Assembly: GCA_019055375.1 (NCBI GenBank)
Contig: JAHQIW010007074.1
Location: 186,001-250,000, forward strand
DNA from: Parelaphostrongylus tenuis
Taxonomy: Eukaryota > Nematoda > Chromadorea > Rhabditida > Metastrongylidae
Length of the DNA stretch: 64,000 nt
Reading direction: 5' to 3'
Shown piece by piece: positions 11,343 to 20,717 of this stretch. Below the pieces are notes generated by a model, which made no database searches, was not told where the DNA came from, and saw only the letters and a list, made by a program, of their open reading frames with translations. The translations under genes were made by a program, and so were the position numbers. Every line of letters begins with the position of its first letter. The stretch's first letter is position 1.

Positions 11343-11904
11343 CGACCAGCAATATACCACTTGGAATATGTGTTGGGGTCCGCAGAACTAGTGAGGACGG
11401 ACTATCTAAGTGTCTAAGTGTCTAAATTCATTCAGAAGTAATTAGATAGTGTTAAACTTAAAGCATCTTTCTGCTCAGTAGTTTTGGTTTTTTTGTGTGA
11501 ATTCAATATAGAGTTTTCCATAATGGAAAGGTTGCTCCAAAAGTGATCTCATATCTCACCAAAAAACTCCACTGACAATGAATTAAGTTGACAAGAAAAA
11601 AAGAAATGCTTTCAATAAATTATACTGTTAGAGAAAAACTAATTCTTCTATCATTAGAAAATTACAGTTAATTAGCTACACACAATCTAAGCTAATTTTT
11701 TGATTTTCCGAGAGTGCAAAGTAAAAAGAGCAATTTTCCTAAAAGTCTCAAAGATTTCAAAACTGAAGTAAAAAATGGTCTTCTGCCTTAATTAAATCAC
11801 TAACAGCTGCAATGTGGCAAGCAGAGGATACTGCGGAAAGTCTTCTTTATGATCCGTATAATATTGTTAATTTCACTTATTTTTTTACGTTATTTGATCT
11901 ATCT

Positions 11905-12150
11905 TCACAGTGTTTTCTCTTTTTTTTTCATTGTGCGTGTCCCAGTACTTCTGACATTTAATTCGTTTTTCATCATAATCATGAAAAGTGTAGAGCACTG
12001 GTTGAACGACTCTCCTTGCAACTTCGAGGATAGCCCTATTGTGGCATTTTATAGGACGTTGTTGTTGACTGTAGGAGAGAAGTGGGGAATGGAACTCGGT
12101 TCCACAGGCTCCGTGGCCAACATGACAACCACCCGGCACCGCCGCCACAA
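11905..12150 (-). repeat. S2 tRNA-Ser-type SINE
   Basis: On the minus strand the head reads GTGCCGGGTGGTTGTCATGT (A-box region of a type II tRNA), then a cysteine-poor linker, CAGTCAACAACAACG, and a tail ending in AGTACTGGGACACGCACAATG plus A-rich sequence. It is about 75% similar by eye to the copy at 13055. Confidence 0.65.
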
Positions 12151-13054
12151 TATTGTTGTTACACTATTTATTCACTATTCTCCTCAATGAACAACGCATT
12201 AAAAAATTAGTGTTTAAAAATTTAGTGAATTACTGATCATAGCAAAAGTTAAATTGGTCCTACGACTTATGACAAGCTTTCTATAGGCGAGTTTGTCATT
12301 GGTGAGTGATAGCTCGGAATCCGTAGACTGAGCTTTTCTCCAGGATGTATTGTTTACCAGTTTCAAATAAGTAAATAGGTTTCACAACATAAGGGCTACT
12401 AGCCCTGTAGTTCTAGTTTTTTTAAGAGAGTACACACATATACACGTAAATGAGATGGAAAAGAGTGATAAGAATTTTTCTTTTTGCATAGCTCTCAGCA
12501 TGAGCGCGCTGTTGGAGGTAATGCGTTTAATTGTACTGGATTGTATCTCGAATTCCAGAACAACGAAATCCAAGAGTTCGGATCTACATGAAGATTTTCC
12601 AATCATCACTTTTTTAGCACATAAAAGCTTTGCGCTGCCAGATGACTCCATGAATGCCCTAGTAGCGGCAAAGATGAACATAAATCTACTAGAACTTTTT
12701 TTTGTGAATTACGATCGCGCTTGAAAAATATGAATGGAATCGAATATTTTTCCATTTCACGACCTGCTCAGCTTTTTAATTGTGTTTGCCTTTCTGCTTT
12801 TCCTACTGCATTTGTGTTTTTTTGCACCACGCTTTTTATTTAACTCATTTCATGATTATCTTTTCTCTGTCATACATACTGTTTTTGATGTTTTGTTTTC
12901 GAGAGAAGCAAAAACTTGCTGAAACAAGAATTAGGAGTTTCAAAAAGGTTATAATAGGCACTAGATTACGGAAGGATGGATTCAGTGCTAAAAACAAATA
13001 TAGCTACCTTGAGCGTAGAAATGGAACTACTCCAGCACTTTATATGATCCGTCA

Positions 13055-13293
13055 TCAGAGTGTTTTTTCTTCAGTGTGCGGATTCCAGTACTTCTAGCAC
13101 TTGATTCGTTTTTTCGTCTTCTTCTTAAACGGCGTAGAATACTGGTTGAGCAACTCTTTTTGTAATCTCGGGGATAGCCTTGCTGCGGTTTTCCATAGAA
13201 CGTTGTTGTTAACTACCAGAGAGAGCTGGGGCTAGAGCTCGGCTCCACGCGCGCCATAACCAACATCACAACCACTCGGCCATGGCCCCCAAG
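13055..13293 (-). repeat. S2 tRNA-Ser-type SINE, well preserved
   Basis: The minus strand begins GGGGGCCATGGCCGAGTGGT, a good match to the tRNA-Ser/Leu A-box (GGCCGAGTGGTT), then passes through the shared S2 body with GTTAACAACAACG and a tail with GTACTGGAATCCGCACAC. Nothing suggests it encodes protein. Confidence 0.7.
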
Positions 13294-13511
13294 TGTCCTA
13301 GATAAAGCATAAATAGGAAAGTCAGCAAGGTATCCTTGATGTTGCATAAACTTGGATGAAAGCCCCATTAAAGTAAGCCGACTTGTCGATCCTGAACTCC
13401 TTTCGCAGAAAGCGTTAATTTCTTCTTGGAAACGCTAATACAGAGCTGTAAATCTATATGTGATCTGTTCTGGAATCACGTAGGACGAGAATTTTGTTAA
13501 GGAGGTGTTAA

Positions 13512-13772
13512 TCATTGCAAATAACGGAAGTCTGAAATGCCGTCAAAGGCGCTGATCACATTGGACGACGGCAATAAACCAACATCGGTTTTGTAAAGAA
13601 GGATATCTCCGAGTGAGATTATGTAATCTCGGAGCAGTATTTCACTCCAGGCAATTTGACTCGATGGGACGAGCGTCCACATCATGACGACGACCGAGTG
13701 TAGACCATCGTTTTCAAATAACGCAGCACTGGAGTTGACGAAAGAATCAAAGCATTGGCCGAGCAAGCACTC
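13512..13772 (-). CDS. Candidate 3'-terminal coding exon, unknown protein
   Basis: On the minus strand, an acceptor-like GGAATAG precedes a phase-0 frame of 86 codons ending in TGA at 13512-13514. Codon use is rich in GTC, CTC, GCC and TCG, unlike the flanks. Segments include CFDSFVNSSAALFENDGL, HSVVVMMWTLVPSSQ and SEILLRDYIISLGDILLY. Composition is that of a soluble or partly membrane-associated protein. I do not recognise the family, and I could not find the upstream exons, which would lie at higher coordinates. Confidence 0.35.
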   Translation of the reverse strand, partial: ECLLGQCFDSFVNSSAALFENDGLHSVVVMMWTLVPSSQIAWSEILLRDYIISLGDILLYKTDVGLLPSSNVISAFDGISDFRYLQ

Positions 13773-13869
13773 CTATTCCAACCTCATGTCAGCTTATTGC
13801 TAAACAGTTGCTTTCAATGGGGTCTTCAAAACATGTACGAGTGCCAATGGCCCTTATGCTTAAATCATT

Positions 13870-13950
13870 TTATAGCTGAAAAGCGACTAAACGTGCCACT
13901 CAACACACCAGTATTGAGCATCGGAGGGTTCGATCCCACTCCGGGGTTAT
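13870..13950 (+). repeat. Possible tRNA-like pol III box pair
   Basis: TAGCTGAAAAG matches the A-box consensus and GGGTTCGATCCC matches the B box about 55 bases later. I cannot fold a full cloverleaf, so this is at best a tRNA-derived repeat remnant. Confidence 0.25.
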
Positions 13951-14857
13951 TGTGCCCTTTATCACTGTTCAGGGCTAAAAAAATATGAGATTGACTTGCG
14001 AAAGTAAAATCTGGCTCACGAATTCGCAGTCTACTGCTAGCCGTTGCACAGACAAAGTATGCATTCAATCATCTCCACTATTCTTGTTATTTGTATGAAG
14101 GAAAAGATAATATTTTAATAAGAAAGGAGCAGGAAGATTCTGGCAGCATTCTTTGAGATGCCAGGCACGCTCAATTATGGGATCTGAGTGCGTTTACTAA
14201 CTCGGTATCAAAAGCATAAAATCTGAAATTTTCATGTAATTTACACTATGTCTTCAGCATTTCATTTAGATGCAGCTGGTTTTCGTTGTTGTCGGGCTTG
14301 ATTTAATCGTCATATCCAGACTACTCCATATTTTTTTCTATTTGATCTAACTTTCAGACTTTTCTACTTCAATAATATTTTTTTTTACAGAGAATCAGCA
14401 AACTGTCAAAAAATTGGGAGAAAAATAGATAAAAAGTTCAGAAACTGGTCAAGAATTAGTTCTAACTGCTTATAAGCTATAAACAGCGTTAAAATTCGCC
14501 AGTTAAGCGGTGCATTAGCTCTTATTTGTAGTAGTATATAGGTAATCGAATGTACATCTGACCTTACAGTAGTATGCCGATGCACAGCCACTGTTTTAAC
14601 TCGAAGACAAGTTCTTTATTGATTTTTATACTTGGATAGATGGACGATTATCTTGCCACAGACACCTAGTCAAATCGAGGACTACGTGTCTGTTGCAGAC
14701 ATCTTTAACCAATGCGCTAAGCCCGCACTTCTTAGACGTCGTCGTCCAAAATAATTGAAATTCTTCCAATTCTTGTACAAACAATATTGCTCCAATAGAA
14801 AGAATCACTTTCACCAAACCCAGACATCGACAATTAAAACTATCTGAGGAAGGGTGC

Positions 14858-15090
14858 GCGTGGCGCAGTAATTAAAGGTGTCCCGCGAAGCACACGTAGT
14901 AAATGGCACGATCCCTCGCTTAAGACTCATTAACTTTTTCGTCCCTGCGGTCCTGACGAATTGATGCCGGACTTGTCAGGAGGATAACAGCAATGATTTT
15001 ATGCATCTATAGGCCACCGCGAGTCACTTTGAAAGCAGATATGCATTGAAACACCTCACACGATAATTGAAATGTTGAGTGCACGCTGCA
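14858..15090 (+). repeat. S1 SINE, diverged
   Basis: GTGCGCGTGGCGCAGTAATT is the A-box head, then the B-box region and GGACTTGTCAGGAGGATAAC. GGCCACCGCGAGTCACTTTG and GCAGATATGCATTGAAACAC follow in the same order as in other S1 copies. Confidence 0.6.
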
Positions 15091-15365
15091 TTACTCAGAG
15101 CTATATCAATGCCAAAAGTTCTGTATTTTATTCTTTTTATTTGGAAAACTATCCTTTTTATAAGTGGCTCGAGGTCGGTGCCGCTTCCTCAAAAGCGATG
15201 GCTCACGTTTATGCAATAGCGTCCTCCTAAAAACTACATATCTTACCAAATCTGACTTGTCAGTTAACGTTTTTCCAGTCTTATGGAAATCTGTTTCAAA
15301 AATCGATTCAGATATGAAAAGCTCAAAACGTGTTGTCTTTATTTCATCTTATTTTATTTAATCCG

Positions 15366-15535
15366 TCTTCACAGTGTGTTTTTTCACTGTGCAGATCCCA
15401 GTACTTCCAGCATTCAGATAGTTTTATCTTCTTCCTCACCGTCCTGATACTGCTTTAGCAAGGCTCTTCGCAATCTCAAGGATAACCATGCTGTGGCGTT
15501 CCTTAGAGCTACCGGGTAGTGTTGGGGACGGGATT
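15366..15535 (-). repeat. S2 SINE, head missing
   Basis: Shares CACTGTGCAGATCCCAGTAC, TTCCAGCATTC, and the AATCTCAAGGATA and GTGGCGTTCC blocks with the other S2 copies. Confidence 0.55.
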
Positions 15536-15539
15536 TAGT

Positions 15540-16325
15540 AATATGTTATCAAATCCAAACATTTACTTACCAAAAGGAACATATCGTTTAGCTTCCATAC
15601 AAAAAGGTCGCTAGTGTGCTGTCTCAGCTCGAGTTATCCCATGATTTACTTCCCACTACTACTCTAATCAATTTCCTATGTCTTAATGAGCTACTATCGA
15701 GAGTTCTGGTATGATGAGGTTTATTCTAGTAACTTGATTAGACACTTCGATACGGCGTAGCACCAGTTCACTATCTATAGAAAATGATCGGCCTCAAAGT
15801 AATGTTTTGATGGATTACAAAATTACTCGTCACATTTTGGAGAAACTAGGCCAACCAAGCTACCACATTCACCGTGTAACCATGATATTGCTCTATCAAA
15901 TTATCATCTCTTAAGCGCTTTGAAGCAGAGTCTGCGAGAGGAAAAATGAGAACCACAACCGCCTTGAAAATGCCCCCAACTCCTTTTCTTTAAGGTCATC
16001 CTCACTCTTTCTGGAAGGAAGGTATTCAATCCTTGCCCAGCAATTTATTGACTATCATTATTTATGATTACGGATATATTATCAGCTAACTTGTTTAAAA
16101 ATAACAGCCGAATTCATAAATGCCGGAATGTCAAAGAAAATTTGAGACAACCCTATGATTGACGAACTTTACACAAATTAGAAACTGAATCTGAGGTAAG
16201 ATATATCAATTGCTATGTTCAAACACTCCTTGTTTCATTAGTGTTCATTTTTTCCACATTTCTAAAGTTTCATTGATGGATTTTATAATTCATTCAAAAA
16301 GCGTCAAGATTTTCCGTATTGATGT
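15540..16325. other. Intergenic, nothing recognised
   Basis: AT-rich, short open frames only, no shared repeat detected. Confidence 0.35.
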
Positions 16326-16329
16326 TGTT

Positions 16330-16560
16330 GACCCACGTCTTATATACCTAAGAGAATTTGAGCGGAAATACGGCCTCAGACTGGAGTCGAATCAGCGCTC
16401 CATTCATACCGCGACGTGTACTATCACTACGCCACAGTGGTACATCTGCTTCACCACTCATCCTTCAATATCCTTGTGTTAGCTGTCAACCAGCAACCCA
16501 TAACAGGCTTGGTCGGGTATGCGATTTCGCTTCATGAACACAGTTGAGCTGGCACCCATT
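16330..16560 (-). repeat. S4 tRNA-like repeat with S3-like flank
   Basis: The minus strand has CCACTGTGGCGTAGTGATAG (A box) and a B box TGATTCGACTCC, then CTGAGGCCG and the S4 border ATTCTCTTAGGTATATAAG. The other side carries CTGTCAACCAGCAACCC-type sequence resembling the S3 head, so S3 and S4 may share a 5' module. Confidence 0.5.
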
Positions 16561-16624
16561 GTGATATCTAGTACTCAAAATTTCCAGTATTTTTTTACTG
16601 CTTTTTCGTAGTGTTATATTGTTT

Positions 16625-16720
16625 TATATACGTCTAAGAGAATTAATTGGTGACAAAGTACGACCTTAAGATGGAGTCGAACCTGCGTTTCATCCTTACG
16701 GGGAAATTTCGCCCATACTC
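16625..16720 (-). repeat. S4 tRNA-like repeat fragment
   Basis: CGTCTAAGAGAATTAATTGG border followed by GATGGAGTCGAACCTGCG, a B box on the minus strand. It is a second, shorter copy next to 16330-16560. Confidence 0.45.
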
Positions 16721-17089
16721 ATTTTCTTGCACAACGTCGTCATCGTCTTGACTATATGTCCGCAATAAAAAAAAACTAACACTTGGGAGGTTTCAAAACT
16801 TGAACACTACTCAGCCAAGTAGACAAAGACGCACTTTTTGCTGCAAGCTATTGGATATTGTGGCAGTTCTCTGTGGCAAATAAATAAATTGCTCAATCTG
16901 TAGAATTTTACACAGCTCATTTACGTTTGCAATTAGAAATATAAAAAAATCTACGATCCCAACACAGGACAATAGGATTCATGTGTTTTAGTGAGCGAAC
17001 AAAATCTGCATTTACGTTGTTCTTATTTTCACAACTAGGCATCGAATTCTACTACAGTGCATTTGAAATGTAGTAAAATGCATTTGAAT

Positions 17090-17272
17090 ACAGCTCCAAA
17101 TACAAATGTACCCATATTGTGCTTGCCCCATTTGGGAAAAAAAGCACTTCAAAGTTTACAAAAATTGTAGAAGAAGCTGAGTACAGCTCCAAGTTCAAGT
17201 GTACTTATATTGTGTTTGCCCTATTTGAGAAAAAAGCACTTCAAAGTCTAAAAAAATTGTAGATTCAATCTG
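17090..17272 (+). repeat. 93-base tandem duplication
   Basis: Two adjacent copies, starting at 17091 and 17184, share CAGCTCCAA, GTGTTTGCCC/GTGCTTGCCC, ATTTG-GAAAAAAAGCACTTC and AAAAATTGTAG. Divergence by eye is about 12%. Confidence 0.75.
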
Positions 17273-17835
17273 AATTGTGACGACTATAGCTAAGTTGTTT
17301 CCCTGACTATTCTTCTAGCCGCTGAATAGTGCCTCATTCCTACGTTTCATTTGAATTGAAAGCCATGTCAACAACAAAAAGCAGAGCTGTTTGAAAAGCA
17401 CTCAGTAGACTGCTATTTTGAAGGGAAATGAAAATAGGAAAAGTGTTTTTCGATTAGATTGCTTTTTCTGATTACAATTCTATTGTCCACTATGATTTGA
17501 TTCTACTATCCAAAGTGATACACCAAGCGCTTTTAACGGCTTTTAATAGAATCTCGCATGTGTACACTGCCCAGAATGTCCACACCTTATCCTTATCATA
17601 CACTACAATTTTGTATATCAGTTGAACAAGCGAGTTTGTTGTGAAACTTTCTCGGCTAACGTGATATTTCCATTATTGAAAGTTTTTTTTTGCTTTGAAA
17701 ATTAAGTAGAACCAAGGAAATTATTGACGCCCATGAGCTGAGTATTAGCGTAGGTTTTCAACAGTACTAAGATATCGGAGATTATCAACGTTATATATTT
17801 TTACTCTATGCTACTGGGGCTTTTCGGAGACATTT

Positions 17836-18178
17836 CAGATCTTATAAATATTACTTGAGCCAACATGTCATGGGGTCTGTTAAATGGGCAATTGTGTGTA
17901 CAGCACTGTCTTTTCAGTGACAATTTCACTTGACTTACAGTGTAAAATGTTCGTCGTCGGCTAATCTTAGTATAGGAGGCTGAGCGCCTCAGAAAATTGG
18001 CTAAAGACGAAGGGCACCACCCAACTGATGAGACCGTCAAGGGCGAAACAAATCTATTGGGCTCTATAAGTCAGCCCATTTAACAGACCACATGACATAT
18101 TCGCTCAAATAATAACTCTGAGATATACTGAAATTTGAGCGTGGTCTAAAAAAACTAGAAATAAAGGTATAACATTTT
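17836..18178 (+). repeat. F1 foldback element with inverted ends
   Basis: The left end (AACATGTCATGGGGTCTGTT) is inverted relative to the right end (AACAGACCACATGACATATT). The centre has CACTTGACTTACAGTGTAAA, GGCTAAAGACGAAGG and the hammerhead motif at 18020-18061. The right end continues through GTGGTCT into AAATAAAGGTATAA. Confidence 0.7.
18020..18061 (+). ncRNA. Hammerhead ribozyme motif, F1
   Basis: Stem I CCCAA/TTGGG, core CTGATGA (18025-18031), stem II GACC/GGGC, GAAA (18045-18048), then ACAAATCTA with predicted cleavage after 18056. The stem I pair differs from the CCCGA/TCGGG of other copies at both strands, a compensatory change. Position 16.2 is C rather than G, which weakens stem III, so activity is doubtful. 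Confidence 0.6.
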
Positions 18179-18343
18179 AGACCATCTATAAATCCAGATC
18201 TGCCGATATGGCCATAAATGATAATAAATCGTGCTGTTCTTTCATACAACCCATATTATATATTACATGAATAACACTTCTTTAATTTATTTCTCCACTT
18301 GCACAGTCATAAAAGTTTCCGGATTTATACGAAGGTATGGGTG

Positions 18344-18550
18344 CTACTTCAAAATCCCGATATTCTTAGTGCATGACATAGATCTAGTCGCGTCATTTGC
18401 TTTTATGTTATCGTAGTCAAAGCATGATATTGTATGCCACCCTGAATCCGGAGACGGAGGCGCTGAGAAGCTGTTAGGTCTTCGCCACAGGAAGTTAATG
18501 ACCTTGCCAATGTCGATCAGTCGTAACTCCAAAGGCGAATTTTGTGCCAT
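18344..18550 (-). CDS. Candidate first exon or short gene, unknown
   Basis: ATG at 18550 on the minus strand opens a 68-codon frame beginning MAQNSPLELRLIDIGK and passing through NFLWRRPNSFSAPPSPDSG. The first 55 codons have coding-like composition. A GTCATT donor-like site falls after the sixteenth codon. No family recognised. Confidence 0.3.
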   Translation of the reverse strand: MAQNSPLELRLIDIGKVINFLWRRPNSFSAPPSPDSGWHTISCFDYDNIKANDATRSMSCTKNIGILK

Positions 18551-19307
18551 TTTGTCGTCGTCGAAGTGTCGACGGGTCTGAATGACAAGTGTCGGAATTG
18601 ATTTACAACCTTATGCATGGTAAACGGCATCTCAACCACAGCGCTACGTGAACTTGCGAGTATTTTCTATTATCAGCTACCTTTCAAAAGTCTAAAGCAT
18701 TCTCGAGTTGTATATCATAAATTTCAGTCCACGATAATATCGAAGCTGCTAATCAATTTTGAATTACTAGCACGTATCGTCTTTTCAACGAAACTACTGT
18801 GATGGGATTCTTCGCGGCTAGGGAAAACCTTTCTGTGAACTACTCTTCACAGTGAGACTTTTCATCAAATAATTCAAATATATGAAAAAATGAGTTCCAT
18901 TATAATTAGAAATAGTCGCAATAAAAGAACGCCTGTGTTCAAATGTATGAAGATCGCATGAGAATCTATTACTTGAGTCTCCACAATTTCTATCAAACTA
19001 GAAGAAGTCATCTTTTGTGTTCACAACATCGTCGACTGATTAAGGCAAAATTTTAGAAAACCTAGTTGCAATCTTTTATCGTTCTGTCCTTCATACTGCT
19101 GAGACTCGCCATTTAGTACTCGCTCTAATATTAAATTTGATAACTTCAATCATACATAGCATCTCAGATTCGCTGGTGGTCACAATCCATACTAATAGAA
19201 AATTGACTTTTGAGTTGCAAAAAAGTCGGAATTATCTTCATCAATGTAATTACTGCAATTATCTGTTCCAAGAAGCACTTTTCATAGTTTTGAACATTCG
19301 GGTGTGC

Positions 19308-19429
19308 TTATTTCTTGTTCACTAGAATGACTCGAGTCCCATCAGTTGGTCGGACCACCACTTCTTCATTCCAGTTCGTTTGCCCGCATCCGTCATTTAT
19401 GAAGGCTGTCGGATTTGGATGTGGTACAC
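19308..19429 (-). CDS. Candidate 3'-terminal coding exon, unknown protein
   Basis: On the minus strand the acceptor CTTCATCTCATAG is followed by 40 codons (one split codon first) ending in TAA at 19308-19310. It includes PHPNPTAFINDGCGQTNW, then EEVVVRPTDGTRVILVNKK. Composition and low stop density are coding-like and unlike the flanks. Upstream exons would lie above 19430; none was proven. No family recognised. Confidence 0.35.
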
Positions 19430-20714
19430 CTATGAGATGAAGAATTTGTCGTCTTCACGAAATATATGTCGTTGATCTTTATTCAAGATACACACATATA
19501 ATCCCGAGATATCGCACTGTATACTCTCAAATCAATCTTCTCCATAAGCACTCTCTGAATTTTGTGAAGCCTGGAGTGATTTTTTCTGAATTAAGTTTAG
19601 CACGAAATGTAGATCGTAGGCGATCCGAGCAATCATTGGTGCAGGGCGGGGCCTCGCCATTGACTACGCGTGTATAACATGACGTTCCTAGCCACTGCGC
19701 TTCCTATAGTCTAATACGAAATGCTAGCAACTCATTACCAGTTTATATCGTTTCAATAGAAAGCTACTATATTCTATACGTAACTAGTGTAGCCAAATTT
19801 CTAGTGTCCGACATTAGAGTGATTGATAGCGGACTCCTCATATGCATGGACGCGTGTGATAATTCGACATCGCAGTCGTATTCATGCTACCGCAGCGGCT
19901 GTCAAAAATGAGGGCCAATAACTTATCGGCCTCATTATCTCAAAGAAAATGCTTGCATCGTAGTGGTAACCAATTCTACAAAGTCACCATAGCGTGACTG
20001 ACCACTTCTACTACATCCGCTACGTCAATGATGGATCACCACGAGCAGGTTTTTAAACCCTCGCTAACGTAGTCTGACTGATCTCATCAGTTTTCATCTA
20101 GATTCTGTAACTCAACAACAAGCAATTTTTTCTTGATTTTTTGATCATACTCATCCCTATCGCTAAGGGCGCGGAATTAAATCTAATTTATTTGTTTATT
20201 CAATCGTAAATCAACAATGACAGCTGCGGTAGCACTGTGTTGATCATCTCCTTACTAATTGCGGAACACGTCATGAAACCTACCCATTTCTCTGGGAACT
20301 TATCGAGCTGTCTTCCCAGAGTATTCACATCAAAATTCCAATTAGAATTTTGATTCAGTGGCTAATATTAAATATTGTTTTGATATAAAGAAAAGAAAAA
20401 TTGTTGCACTCGCATGTGGCCGATCCGTGCTTTATCCAGCTTCATATATGAATGAATGAGCGCTAATAGGAGAAGCACAAAAGATGGTTTTCTTCGTAAA
20501 TTTGCGATTTGTTCACTTATTGTCAAATCAGATTTTTCGTTCTCACATTATCCATTTTTCTTCCTCGTTTTTCGAATGAAACATATGATTTTTCTTGTCA
20601 GTCTCGTTGTACCCTTCAAGTTTTCCTATATACGACTTTATCAAAATGTTTAGCATTTCTCAGTGTTGCTAATGATTTCAATCGATGACCCTATGAAGAA
20701 TCCGTTTGATCTTC

Positions 20715-20717
20715 CAG
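20715..20717 (+). promoter_or_regulatory. Predicted trans-splice acceptor of flp-21
   Basis: GATCTTCCAG ends directly at the ATG (20718). A splice acceptor with no in-frame upstream coding, abutting the start codon, is typical of nematode spliced-leader addition. Confidence 0.55.

Noticed and set aside
11139..11417. 92-codon open frame
   Set aside because: It is the S1 SINE read in the wrong orientation; equivalent frames appear in the copies at 40967 and 49325.
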